Under the pieces are notes generated by a model. The model had not been told where the DNA came from. It ran no database searches and was given only the letters and a program-made list of their open reading frames with translations. The position numbers and the translations under genes were made by a program. From DATNPX01 sp036702975 (GTDB taxonomy: Bacteria; Cyanobacteriota; Vampirovibrionia; Obscuribacterales; Obscuribacteraceae), in the NCBI GenBank assembly GCA_036702975.1, contig DATNPX010000059.1:186001-250000 (forward strand): DNA of 64,000 nt. The letters run 5' to 3'. Positions 19,122 through 27,824 of the stretch are shown here, piece by piece (the first letter of the stretch is position 1; each line of letters starts with the position of its first letter).

Positions 19122-19465
19122 CGGATTGCTTCTGCCGCTCCTTTATCCGCATGTATCCTCATAAAAAACGTGACTCCTCTAGGTACTATATCAGGATGAG
19201 GAGAGTGACAATTTCCTCAATCTAGCAACCCACGCATTTCAATTGCAAGCACCCAACTCACCACCCGACGACGAATCAGCCTATCCAGCAGTTCAGCTAA
19301 CTGAACGCCCAAGGCTCGCACACTCTATGAGCAAAGTTGCAGTGGCAACAGTTAGCTCCTGCTGTCTTTGCTTGTGAAATCAGAAGAAGCTCTTCTACTG
19401 TTAAGACAGGTCGGCATCTTTAGGAAACGCTGAGGTCCTCTTCCCGAACTTGATAAAATAAACGC
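19122..19465. other. Divergent intergenic region
   Basis: About 340 bases between the divergent DUF6745 and dioxygenase genes. No gene, hairpin or repeat stands out; both promoters presumably lie here. Confidence 0.45.
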
Positions 19466-20713
19466 ATGGTCAGCGCGCAAGATCGGTCACTCGCGAACTT
19501 TGAGCAACGCGGATTCGCGTTGTTAGAGAACGCAATAAGCGAAGAGATGCTGGCGTCTCTCACGACTGAGCTCGAATCTCTGCATGAGCGTGAAGGATCA
19601 TCACCAGGCGTTCGCAGCCTCCTGCGTAAGAGCAAAATTGTTCGCAGCTTTGCAAGAAGTGCTCAGATACGCACCATTGCAGCACAAGCTCTTGGGCAAA
19701 ATGCTCGTCCAATCAAGGCAATATTGTTTGATAAGAGTCCTGAGTCTAATTGGTATGTAACATGGCACCAAGATCTTACGATCGCAGTAGAAGAGCGAAT
19801 CGATATCCCTGGATTTTCGCCATGGTCAACAAAAGACGGAATGCCGCATGTGCAGCCACCTGCAGGTATACTGGAACACATGGTGGCATTACGCGTTCAT
19901 ATTGATCCTTGTGGGGAAGATAACGGTGCACTCCGTGTAGTACCAGAAAGCCACAACTTAGGCATTCTAGAACCGTCAAGAATCAGCGAGTTCCGTGACA
20001 ATAACCCACACGTTTGTTGTTCCGCGAATCGCGGCGACATTCTAGTGATGAGACCTTTGATATTGCATAGTTCGCCCAAAGCAACGAACCCAGCACACCG
20101 GAGAGTGTTGCACATTGAGTTCACCGCGAGCGAACTTCCAGGCGGTCTGAAGTGGGCAGAAGCCAGCGGACTGGAAGGTGTCGAGTTGATTCTTGCAATA
20201 GAAGAAGAATTCGGTCTAGAGATTCCCAACCGAGATGCGGAGAGAATTATTACCGTTGGAGAAGCTTACGAATACATTCGAGAGAAACTGGCAAATACTT
20301 CACCAGAGCAGTGCGTGAGCCAGCGATTGTTCTACAAGCTTAGAAGGTCCTTGATTAAGGTGCTTGGACTTCGCAGACAATCCTTATTTCCCGCAACCAG
20401 GCTTGGCGAAATCATGGACCAGCAAGAGCTCGAGAAGGGATGGCCATATGTGGAGCTCTGTGCTGAATTGAACTTACCAGACTTCAAAATGCCCCAACAT
20501 CTCTTTGGCTGGCGGCAAGAAGACAGAATGCTAACGCTCAAAGAAGTAGTTGCGGCGATGGTCGCGCTAAACGCTAACAAACTCTTTGCTGACGCGGAAC
20601 GAGGGGACAGAATTTGGGAACGCTTGGAAGGCGTAATCACGAGACAGCTCAACGTACTCCCACACTCAATAAAGCCTGAGATGTCATTCTCTCGAGATCT
20701 CGGAGTCTGCTAG
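19466..20713 (+). CDS. Phytanoyl-CoA dioxygenase domain fused to ACP-like tail
   Basis: Residues 10-225 form a PhyH-type Fe(II)/2-oxoglutarate dioxygenase: His101 and Asp103 in TWHQD and His201 in LILHSSPK supply the metal ligands, with a later Arg pair for 2-oxoglutarate. Residues 235-415 resemble a known but unassigned ACP-like family of about 200 residues: the first part (GLEGVELILAIEEEFGLEIP, 235-254) matches helices II-III of acyl carrier protein, and the last part (381-415, ending SFSRDLGVC) matches helix I and the loop before the carrier Ser. The DSL Ser position is Gly, so no phosphopantetheine arm is expected. A role in oxidising a carrier- or lipid-linked substrate is inference. Confidence 0.75.
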   Translation: MVSAQDRSLANFEQRGFALLENAISEEMLASLTTELESLHEREGSSPGVRSLLRKSKIVRSFARSAQIRTIAAQALGQNARPIKAILFDKSPESNWYVTWHQDLTIAVEERIDIPGFSPWSTKDGMPHVQPPAGILEHMVALRVHIDPCGEDNGALRVVPESHNLGILEPSRISEFRDNNPHVCCSANRGDILVMRPLILHSSPKATNPAHRRVLHIEFTASELPGGLKWAEASGLEGVELILAIEEEFGLEIPNRDAERIITVGEAYEYIREKLANTSPEQCVSQRLFYKLRRSLIKVLGLRRQSLFPATRLGEIMDQQELEKGWPYVELCAELNLPDFKMPQHLFGWRQEDRMLTLKEVVAAMVALNANKLFADAERGDRIWERLEGVITRQLNVLPHSIKPEMSFSRDLGVC

Positions 20714-20716
20714 CCG

Positions 20717-22027
20717 CTAGAAATAAAATCCAGGTCCCATGCCACCACCGTACATGCCTCCGGGATAACCACCATACCCGTAACCATAACCCGGATACCC
20801 ATAGCCACCATACATCATACTCGAGCCGATCGACATGGCGGCTGCCTCTCCAATCGTTCCGAGTACTGAACCAAGTTTATGCAGAAAAGAGTGGTGTGCA
20901 GATTTCTGCTGTTGCCTGGGGTCCTGAAACGCGGGCACGTAGCTTCCGCCGCCAGCATAATCGCCACCATACGAAGAAGCAATTCGATCGGTGTCACCAG
21001 CATTATTAATCTGCAGATCGTGCTCGAGTCTTGCAACACGAGTAGGGACAGACGAAAAGGAATCCAGCGGTTTGTTTGGATATACGGTCTTTTCTAACCT
21101 ATCAAGCCTGCTAACCACGCCATCCTTGGAGTAAGTCTTGGCAAACACCACTTTTTCCAAAAGATCCAGTTGACTCGTCAAAGGCAACGTTTGTGCAGGC
21201 TGACCAGATACAAAAGTGGGTGCGCCTTGAGCCAGGTAGTCGTCGTTACCTCCACTCTTTGACCTTTCATAAGCCTTTAGCCGGTCAACTCGCAGTGCAA
21301 AATCAGCATTGGGTGCACTCGCTTTACCGAAAGCTTTCACCTCAAGATTATCCAAACGCTTGTTAAGCGACAAGTTCTGGTTGGTATGTCCGAGAATTGC
21401 CTTTTCGAGCGCATCTATGGTCGGATAGTCTTCGCCGCTGGGTCCATCAGAATCGGAGCTACCAGCGCTGCTGGCACCACCTGCGCCACCAGAAGAAGAG
21501 ACAGAACTTGCAGTCGAAGTCGGTGCAGCTGAAGCGCCAGCGCTCGACGCACTGGCAGTAGAAGCCGTAGCAGAAGAACTTGGTGTCATGGGCGGGATAT
21601 CCATGGTCAACCGATTTAACCTCGTAGTGATCGAGCCTTTCCGGACACCGCCAAATACAAATTTTTCCAAACGACCTAATCGCTGATCGACTGTGTCTGT
21701 GGTGTAGACTTCGAAAAAAAGACGTTTTTCAAGTTGAGTAAGCTGGATACAAACTTGAGCCTCTTGGGCCGGGGTCAAGTCAACGCAAGAAGATGAACTA
21801 TCAGCACTGCCAACACTACTTGAAGTCGTAGCCACGCTACTTTCCGCAGAGGAGTCGTTCGACTTGGCCGCACTCGATGAGACTGTAGGAGCCGATAACA
21901 AGCTCGACTTCGTACCAGAAGATAACGAAGCGGACGCATCGCTATTCGCCGCAGAATGCGCGGACAGCCCGGTTAAGAAAGTGGTCACCAATACAAATGA
22001 AAGCAAACTCAGGCGGTACATGCTCAC
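20717..22027 (-). CDS. Secreted Ser-rich protein with RLxxLE repeats and Gly/Tyr tail
   Basis: A signal peptide (about 1-27) leads to a Ser/Ala-rich low-complexity segment. Repeats with the pattern RLxxLExxxFG follow, for example QRLGRLEKFVFG, KRLDNLEVKAFG, SQLDLLEKVVFA and SRLDRLEKTVYP. The last 30 residues are Gly/Tyr-rich, as in flexible surface or matrix proteins. The repeats probably form short helices at the cell envelope; no enzyme domain is visible. The GTG start is chosen because TAGGAG lies eight bases upstream. It converges on the dioxygenase gene with three bases between the stops. Confidence 0.7.
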   Translation of the reverse strand: MSMYRLSLLSFVLVTTFLTGLSAHSAANSDASASLSSGTKSSLLSAPTVSSSAAKSNDSSAESSVATTSSSVGSADSSSSCVDLTPAQEAQVCIQLTQLEKRLFFEVYTTDTVDQRLGRLEKFVFGGVRKGSITTRLNRLTMDIPPMTPSSSATASTASASSAGASAAPTSTASSVSSSGGAGGASSAGSSDSDGPSGEDYPTIDALEKAILGHTNQNLSLNKRLDNLEVKAFGKASAPNADFALRVDRLKAYERSKSGGNDDYLAQGAPTFVSGQPAQTLPLTSQLDLLEKVVFAKTYSKDGVVSRLDRLEKTVYPNKPLDSFSSVPTRVARLEHDLQINNAGDTDRIASSYGGDYAGGGSYVPAFQDPRQQQKSAHHSFLHKLGSVLGTIGEAAAMSIGSSMMYGGYGYPGYGYGYGGYPGGMYGGGMGPGFYF

Positions 22028-22275
22028 GCAAAAGACTCCTAGACCTCAATATCCCCAGCCGGTTGAAGCATCCCAGCTGCAACCGGATAACACTGTACCA
22101 AATTTGTCTTATCAGTCGCGTTTTCCGTGTCCACGAAACTTCTTAACCCAGTCAGTGGCAGACTTATGGGGTGATCGTTAAGTAAATCGTCTATCTAATA
22201 GCGTCAAAACAACCAAACACTTGACTAAGCCATCCAAACGTCATACAAGACTAGTTGAAAGGAGCGGTTGACGAG

Positions 22276-23151
22276 ATGAACGCAGAAAAAAAGCTGAGCT
22301 TTGCTGCTGCTGCAATATTCCTCGCGACATTGGTGCCAGCAGTCAACGCCTTACCCAGTTCCGAAAATGATTGGACCGGTCCGCGAACTTCCAATGCGCG
22401 GCAACTCGGTCCAGTTACATGGGGCTTTCCGGATAAACCCTACTGCCGTAGGCGGGGTATCACAGACCAAGACCGAGCTCTCGTTAAGAGCTTCCGCTCA
22501 GGCAAACGTACACCGCTCTACACAACCGAATTCACATCTCGAAAAGAATTAGATGATAACTGGGACGCCCACGAAGATGACAATCGCGACGGCGATTTTC
22601 TTTCATGTAGGCGGGCGCAAAATGTGGATATCTCAGACAGTGGACTCAGACTACGCACGAAAATTGCCACCAATTGTAGTGCCAAGTGGTCTACCGGCTA
22701 TATTCTCAGCAAGAAAACCTATGGATATGGTTATTACGAAGCGACAATGAAGATCGCTGATTGCTACGGAATGGACAACTCTTTCTGGCTTACTACAGAC
22801 GATCACTACGAGATCGACGTTGCCGAAGTGCATTTTCCAAACTATATTCATTTCGCCTGCCAATACTGGCCGGTAGATAAAACAGAGAAGCATTCTGGAG
22901 TTGGTTGGGGCGCCAACTTCACCACAAACTTTGCCCGTGGATTTCACGATTTCGGATTGTTATATACCAAAGACAGCCTTGTTTACGTGGTAGATGGGGT
23001 GCCTGTAGCTGCGGCAACGCTGAACAACGCTGCTTCAGGAAAAGCGACTCTAAGGTTGTCCAGCGCTCTGCTAAAATCAGTTGGTAGGGTTCCTGCATAT
23101 CCCGAGGGGCACGACATGTTCGTGCGGTCGCTCAGGATTTATCAGCTATAG
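22276..23151 (+). CDS. Secreted glycoside hydrolase family 16
   Basis: After a signal peptide (about 1-25) the 291-residue protein forms a GH16-type jelly roll. The catalytic motif ExDxxE is seen as E179-I-D181-V-A-E184, preceded by SFWLTTDDHY and the TGYILSKKTYGYGYYEATMK strand pair typical of the family. GH16 enzymes cleave beta-1,3 or beta-1,4 glucans and galactans with retention; which one cannot be told here. The ATG at 22276 is preferred to the TTG at 22255, since the AAAGGAG lies inside the longer form. The EEP-family gene starts about 50 bases downstream. Confidence 0.85.
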   Translation: MNAEKKLSFAAAAIFLATLVPAVNALPSSENDWTGPRTSNARQLGPVTWGFPDKPYCRRRGITDQDRALVKSFRSGKRTPLYTTEFTSRKELDDNWDAHEDDNRDGDFLSCRRAQNVDISDSGLRLRTKIATNCSAKWSTGYILSKKTYGYGYYEATMKIADCYGMDNSFWLTTDDHYEIDVAEVHFPNYIHFACQYWPVDKTEKHSGVGWGANFTTNFARGFHDFGLLYTKDSLVYVVDGVPVAAATLNNAASGKATLRLSSALLKSVGRVPAYPEGHDMFVRSLRIYQL

Positions 23152-23203
23152 CAGTCCCGATTTTTCAGGGTCTTGCTTCCAAACATCTCAGTTCACTGGT
23201 CAA

Positions 23204-24154
23204 ATGCAAACAACGGTCGGCATCATCAAAAAGCTAGGTGAACGCACACTGCGCATTTTGTTGGTTTGCACCGGCTTCTTTTCCATCGTTGCATTTTTCG
23301 GACAACATGACGAAATCATTGATGCGCTGGCAAATTTCAGAGCGCTGTTTGTAATTGTCTTCGCAATCTTTGCTTTGCTCTTTCTCGGTCTGCGCTTATG
23401 GAGAGATGCTCTGGTAGCTCTGGGACTAGTGCTGTTGAACGCAAGCACATTCCTTATGTTCTACATAAAAGATCCGACGATTGCCGCAGCAGACTCAATG
23501 CCCATTCGCGTACTAGCAATGAACGTTTGTGGTGGTGTGAACCACGACTGGGACAAAACTGTCGACGTAATTCGCAAAGACCAGCCTGATTTCATTGGAC
23601 TCTCCGAGGTAACAGCCAGCTGGGAGAAAGCTTTGCGAAAATCACTAACGGGATATCCCTACCAAGTTTACGAACCTAACTTTGGCGGCATCGCATTGCT
23701 TAGTAGGCACCCACTAAAGAACTCGAAAGTTGAGTACTGCGGCAAAGTACATCGGCCACGAATATCAGCTGACATCAACATCGGTGGACAAATGATACGC
23801 GTGCTTGTCGTCCACACCATAATTCCTATCGTCCATGGCAATAACCGTGACAAGGAGCTAGCGGAAGTCGGGCAAGAGATCAAAAATGGTCAAGGTCCTG
23901 CCATCGTATTTGGTGACTTGAATATCACGCCATGGTCCAAACCATTTGATACCTTATTGAAAACCGCTGAACTACGAGATTCTGAGCGGGGATTCGGCTT
24001 CCAACCGAGTTGGCATGTTGGAGGTCCTTCGTTTTTTCCAATCGACCATTGCCTGGTTAGCAAAGACTTCACTGTTGCTGACCGAAAGATGTTGCAAAGT
24101 GTCGGTTCGGATCACTACCCGCTCCTTATCGATCTCAAGCTAAAGAAGCAATAA
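23204..24154 (+). CDS. Membrane-anchored endonuclease/exonuclease/phosphatase family protein
   Basis: Three transmembrane segments (within residues 12-90) precede an EEP domain facing outside. Catalytic motifs are visible: MNVCGG (Asn), GLSEV (metal-binding Glu), GDLNITPW (Asp/Asn) and GSDHYPLLIDL (final Asp-His). The architecture matches bacterial membrane EEP proteins that cleave phosphodiesters, lipids or extracellular DNA. The ATG at 23204 is chosen because upstream sequence in the same frame overlaps the end of the GH16 gene and lacks family similarity. It may be co-transcribed with GH16. Confidence 0.82.
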   Translation: MQTTVGIIKKLGERTLRILLVCTGFFSIVAFFGQHDEIIDALANFRALFVIVFAIFALLFLGLRLWRDALVALGLVLLNASTFLMFYIKDPTIAAADSMPIRVLAMNVCGGVNHDWDKTVDVIRKDQPDFIGLSEVTASWEKALRKSLTGYPYQVYEPNFGGIALLSRHPLKNSKVEYCGKVHRPRISADINIGGQMIRVLVVHTIIPIVHGNNRDKELAEVGQEIKNGQGPAIVFGDLNITPWSKPFDTLLKTAELRDSERGFGFQPSWHVGGPSFFPIDHCLVSKDFTVADRKMLQSVGSDHYPLLIDLKLKKQ

Positions 24155-24345
24155 AGCAGCTCTATGCCGTTTCAAAGAGACGATCCGGCTAATGCGTACT
24201 GGCTCAGCTAGTCAAAATCTGTCAAATCGTTACCGCAATAGAAAGACTTGCTTATCGTCTGCGCCTCTTGCGCAGTTTCTATTAGACTGTTGTTTCAACG
24301 ATTTCACCACTTGCTGGCATTTATCCAAGTTGCAGGAGCTAAACC

Positions 24346-25200
24346 ATGCGTCATCCAAACGTTCCAGAGTCTCTCGAGAGTTGGTGGATTCTCCATCGAA
24401 TGTTCAAGTTCGACCGCCACGCCTGGGATAAGCTGCCACAGGCTGAACGCACAGCGATTACAGACGAAGCGGCTCAGGTGCTCGCACCGATGCAGAAAGC
24501 TTCTGACGCAGATGTCAGCCTTGCTCAAATGGTTGGGCACCGTGCAGACCTCATGCTCACTCACTACAGTCGCATTTATGATGGCATGGCGCACGCGCAA
24601 ATGGTGTTCGACAAAACCAGGCTGGCGACTTTTCTTAAAGAGACCTCTTCCTATGTCTCAATTCTCGAGCTTGGAATGTACGAAGCCACTGGCAAAATCC
24701 ATTCCACACTCACCGAACAAGGCTTAACGCCAAATTCTGAGGAATGGGTTGCTGCCTTCGATGCGGCTGTAAAAAAGGAAGAACACAATCCGCGCAATGC
24801 AAGCCGTCTCTGGGCGCGAGTCCCGCAACGGCGCTATGTTTGTTTCTATCCGATGGACAAAAAACGCGGTGAAGAACTGAACTGGTATATGCTGCCGTTC
24901 GAAGATCGCGCTCGCATGATGTTGGAACACGGCAAAATCGGCCGCAGTTATCACGGACTGGTCACTCAAGTCATCTCTGGCTCAATAGGCTTCGATTCGT
25001 GGGAATGGGGCGTCGACCTCTATGCAGATGACCCACTCACTTTCAAAAAACTAGTCTATGAAATGCGGTTTGATGAAGCCAGTGCGAAGTATGGCGCGTT
25101 TGGCGAGTTCTATTCGGGACTGCAATTTACGCTGGATCAACTCGGCACGTTTTTAGACGGAAGAGCTGTTCCCACATTGAATGTATTGCAACCAGCATAA
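24346..25200 (+). CDS. chdC: Coproheme decarboxylase (HemQ/ChdC)
   Basis: Converts coproheme III to heme b, the last step of the coproporphyrin-dependent heme pathway. The 284-residue protein belongs to the chlorite-dismutase-like fold; the ChdC features are Tyr168 in CFYPMDKKRG, the expected catalytic Tyr, and His195 in LEHGKIGR, the expected proximal heme ligand, within a well-conserved block from 163 to 250. It lacks the distal Arg pattern of true chlorite dismutases as far as I can see. GGAG lies seven bases before the ATG. A hairpin terminator follows. Confidence 0.88.
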   Translation: MRHPNVPESLESWWILHRMFKFDRHAWDKLPQAERTAITDEAAQVLAPMQKASDADVSLAQMVGHRADLMLTHYSRIYDGMAHAQMVFDKTRLATFLKETSSYVSILELGMYEATGKIHSTLTEQGLTPNSEEWVAAFDAAVKKEEHNPRNASRLWARVPQRRYVCFYPMDKKRGEELNWYMLPFEDRARMMLEHGKIGRSYHGLVTQVISGSIGFDSWEWGVDLYADDPLTFKKLVYEMRFDEASAKYGAFGEFYSGLQFTLDQLGTFLDGRAVPTLNVLQPA

Positions 25201-25226
25201 TTAGACACACAAAGAACCTCATACTG

Positions 25227-25269
25227 GGCGGGCGAGACGAAGCTGAAAAGCCTTGTCCCGCCTGCTTTT
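25227..25269 (+). terminator. Likely intrinsic terminator after chdC
   Basis: GGCGGG and CCCGCC arms, with partly paired inner sequence, are followed by TGCTTTT. The stem has bulges, so it is weaker than the other terminators here. Confidence 0.5.
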
Positions 25270-25418
25270 CAAGAGCCATCCGAGCGAACTCAAATACAGC
25301 TGGAGGAACCCTCTCTCATTTCCCAGCGTCGAAAAATACAGACAAACGAATTTTGAATGGCGTAGTAACGCCACCATTGAAGGTATCACTTTATGATGCC
25401 TCAAATCGGAGGACAATT

Positions 25419-25616
25419 ATGAGATTTCTAAGATATGCAGCTATTGCCTTGGCTTGCGTCATTGGTTTGAGCAGCACAGCTGCAGAGGCCCACTGGCATC
25501 ACGGCTGGGGCAACGGTTGGGGCAATAACGGATGGGGCAATAACGGATGGGGCTACGGTGGATGGGGTGGCGGCTGGCACCACCACAGGCATCACCATCA
25601 TGGCTATTACTGGTAA
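25419..25616 (+). CDS. Small secreted Gly/Trp/His-rich protein
   Basis: A 65-residue protein with a clear signal peptide (about 1-23, ending AEA) and a mature part made of repeats (WGNNGWGNNGWGYGGWGGG) followed by a His cluster and GYYW. The His-rich end could bind metal ions. The ATG at 25419 is fixed by GGAGG six bases upstream; the longer open frame is not needed. It is flanked by terminators on both sides, so it is an independent unit. Function unknown. Confidence 0.7.
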   Translation: MRFLRYAAIALACVIGLSSTAAEAHWHHGWGNGWGNNGWGNNGWGYGGWGGGWHHHRHHHHGYYW

Positions 25617-25648
25617 TCAGCAAACCCTATAGGGCTTTGCATGACCGG

Positions 25649-25688
25649 CGGCGGACCCAAGCTTGACTTGGGTTCGCCGTTTACTTTT
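25649..25688 (+). terminator. Intrinsic terminator
   Basis: CGGCGGACCCAAG and CTTGGGTTCGCCG arms (one G-T pair) with a five-base loop run into TTTACTTTT, closing the small Gly/Trp/His gene. Confidence 0.85.
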
Positions 25689-25693
25689 GCTAT

Positions 25694-25837
25694 CTAAAGT
25701 CCCAGCTCCTCTGCTTTCGCGGTCTGAAACTCTTCTTCAGTCAGAATGCCTGAGTCCCTGAGTTTGCTCAAGCGCTCTAACTCTTGCGAAATAGTTGATA
25801 TTAAGAATAGTTGGAAGTTAGACACGGACAGTGCCGT
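25694..25837 (-). pseudogene. SHOCT-like fragment in frame after the ACT gene stop
   Basis: Directly after the TAG of the ACT gene (25838-25840) the same frame stays open for 47 codons to a TAG at 25694-25696. The last 30 residues read as a SHOCT-type motif: ELERLSKLRDSGILTEEEF followed by QTAKAEELGL. A GTG at 25823-25825 could start it, but no Shine-Dalgarno precedes it. It may be the remnant of a SHOCT-ending gene, a very small gene, or a C-terminal extension of the ACT protein separated by a nonsense mutation. SHOCT motifs are short oligomerisation or targeting modules. Confidence 0.5.
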
Positions 25838-26395
25838 CTAGACCTTGATGCCTACCACTTCATTGACTGAACTCGGAGTGAGTTCTATTTCGACGGACTC
25901 TTCATCAGCTAACTTCGCCATATCTTTTTTCAGCTCGCTAAATGAGATGCTCGGAGGAACGGCTATAGATGCATGCATGGTGAAAAGCGGACTTCCAGTG
26001 ACTGGTGCATGAACAATGTCGGTATGAACATTTTGGAAATTGACATTCAAATCTCGCAAATGCGCTGAGATCTTATGCACGATTCCTTCGTGGTCGGCAC
26101 CAGTAAGCGCGATGTCGTAGAAGGAGTAACCAGCGTGGCGGTCCTTGGAAAGTGCTTTTGTCTTTTTGCAGAATATAGTCAACTCATCGTTCTTCAAATC
26201 TGAGAGCGAGTGTTCGAGGGCTTGAGCATTTTCCTCCGGCACGGTGACCAGACTAATCGCCGCAAATTCACCACCGAGAATGGTCATTCGACTGGCTTCC
26301 AAATTCCCACCATGCTTGACTACAACTTCCGTCAATCTGGCAACGATACCAGGACGGTCTTCACCGATCGCAGTGACCATAAGTTGAATTTTCAT
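25838..26395 (-). CDS. Tandem ACT-domain regulatory protein (GcvR-like)
   Basis: A 185-residue protein of two ACT domains. The first (about 3-75) has AIGEDRPGIVARLTEVV, the second (about 92-175) has ALTGADHEGIVHKISAHL, the ligand-binding turn pattern of amino-acid-sensing ACT repeats. The arrangement matches GcvR-like proteins, which bind small amino acids such as glycine and act through protein partners. No GcvA-type regulator is encoded nearby. The ATG at 26395 is used because a purine-rich AAGAGAGA precedes it. Confidence 0.8.
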   Translation of the reverse strand: MKIQLMVTAIGEDRPGIVARLTEVVVKHGGNLEASRMTILGGEFAAISLVTVPEENAQALEHSLSDLKNDELTIFCKKTKALSKDRHAGYSFYDIALTGADHEGIVHKISAHLRDLNVNFQNVHTDIVHAPVTGSPLFTMHASIAVPPSISFSELKKDMAKLADEESVEIELTPSSVNEVVGIKV

Positions 26396-26632
26396 AGTTT
26401 CTCTCTTCACTAACTAATTGATGGGCGTAGGACGAATTCAAGCAGCTCATGCCATCGACGGCACGGGTACATTAATATATCACGCAAATATCTACAGAAA
26501 ATCATCGCGGACTTGACGCTGCCAACGTTCAAGTAGCGCCATGATGTTGATCGAGTGCCTGAAGTCTTAAGTAAGAACCGCATGCTCTCGTCAGAATTCA
26601 GACCCCAGAACTTAGAACACAGCGCTCAAAAC

Positions 26633-27241
26633 TCAGGAACCAGCATGACCTAATTTGATCTTTTTAGTCAAAGCTTGCAGTGATTTTTCATCCTTCCACC
26701 AGGAGAGCGCTGGGTCTGCAACGTGGACCTGTGTAGACCCCAAACCAGTAACATGGTCATGTGTTAAGGCTTTCACCAAACTCTGGTCTCCCAACTTCGG
26801 CACAGCGAAATGCAGATCCTGATACTTACCAATCAAATTCTGCACAACGCCCGGATGCTCAGTCCCGAGAGTAGCGTTGTAGGCACCACGAACGGCCAGC
26901 CGGGTTTTGCCAGCGGCCCTTACGAGACCATTTGTTTGTGATTGCTCAAGTGCAGCAATCTCTTCTGGCAGTGCATTGCCTTCTTTAGATGCCAGCGCAA
27001 GGGACTCGCCCAGGGCACCTTGCCCGATCTTCGCCTCGGCAACTTCCAGTTCCTGTCCAATAACTCCGCATTTGCTCAGACCGATAACACTCAAGCCTGA
27101 AATCGCCCAGTTCGTCAAATTGTGGTGCTCTTTCATCCAGGCGCTGGCACAATTCGATTCCTTAGCAACAAAGTCACACAGTACACTAGATTCTTGCTGA
27201 ATCCACTTACCGGCAGCTTTGAAATCGATTCCGTCGAACAT
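26633..27241 (-). CDS. Hypothetical protein, 202 aa
   Basis: I do not recognise this family. The protein has a short hydrophobic stretch (NWAISGLSVIGLSKCGVIG, about 44-62) that may be a membrane or hydrophobic helix, and the rest is soluble and helix-rich. It lacks a signal peptide. GGAAGA lies seven bases before the ATG. It is separate from its neighbours. Confidence 0.6.
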   Translation of the reverse strand: MFDGIDFKAAGKWIQQESSVLCDFVAKESNCASAWMKEHHNLTNWAISGLSVIGLSKCGVIGQELEVAEAKIGQGALGESLALASKEGNALPEEIAALEQSQTNGLVRAAGKTRLAVRGAYNATLGTEHPGVVQNLIGKYQDLHFAVPKLGDQSLVKALTHDHVTGLGSTQVHVADPALSWWKDEKSLQALTKKIKLGHAGS

Positions 27242-27454
27242 TAAGACATCTTCCGCACATAGTCTTACGCTTATAGATGAGAATCTTAAGAGTCGAATAT
27301 GACAATTTCATGACATGGATGAAGTTAATCTTCGGAGTTGACGACCATAGCTTTACCATTTCGAGACTTAATCTTGAGATTGACCTCGAGGCTTAATGTT
27401 CGGCAGGGAACAGCCATTGTTGAGATTCGTCTTTTTGTCTAGCACAGGAGTGAA

Positions 27455-27485
27455 GACCACAAGTTGCATGGCAACTTTTGTGGTC
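27455..27485 (+). promoter_or_regulatory. Hairpin just upstream of a ribosome binding site
   Basis: GACCACAAGTTGC and GCAACTTTTGTGGTC pair over 13 bp with a three-base loop and a two-base bulge. It ends three bases before the GAGG-type ribosome binding site of the Lys/Ser-rich gene. No T-run follows, so a translational or mRNA-stability role is likelier than termination. Confidence 0.6.
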
Positions 27486-27501
27486 ATGCGAGGTAACCGA
27501 T

Positions 27502-27774
27502 ATGCCGAAGCCGAAGTCAAAGTCAAAGTCAAAGTCGGAAGACTGCAACTGTTACTACACAGGATTTCATCCTCGATTTGGCCTATTGCCCAAGAAGAAA
27601 ATCGAGGAATCGGCCGCGTCAGCGCAGATAAACCCAAGCTGGAATCGCGCGAACGCCGCCTCAGGCGGGCAAAACAAGACCAAAGCCACTAAAACTCAGG
27701 CCCGGCCGGCAGCCCAGTTGAATTCGAAAACAGCCTCTCAAAGCAAAGCAAAATCGCGGCAGTCGGCAAAATAG
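27502..27774 (+). CDS. Small Lys/Ser-rich basic protein, 90 aa
   Basis: The N-terminus is PKPKSKSKSKSEDCNCYY, produced by a tandem six-base repeat in the DNA, followed by FHPRFGLLPKKK and a Lys/Ala/Ser/Gln-rich tail. It is strongly basic and resembles small histone-like or nucleic-acid-binding tails, but there is no defined domain. The ATG at 27502 is supported by GCGAGG eight bases upstream, directly after a stable hairpin. Its function is unknown. Confidence 0.55.
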   Translation: MPKPKSKSKSKSEDCNCYYTGFHPRFGLLPKKKIEESAASAQINPSWNRANAASGGQNKTKATKTQARPAAQLNSKTASQSKAKSRQSAK

Positions 27775-27824
27775 TCCCGTTATCGCCAACGGAGCTTCTT
27801 AGCCAACGGTTCGAAGACGAGGAT

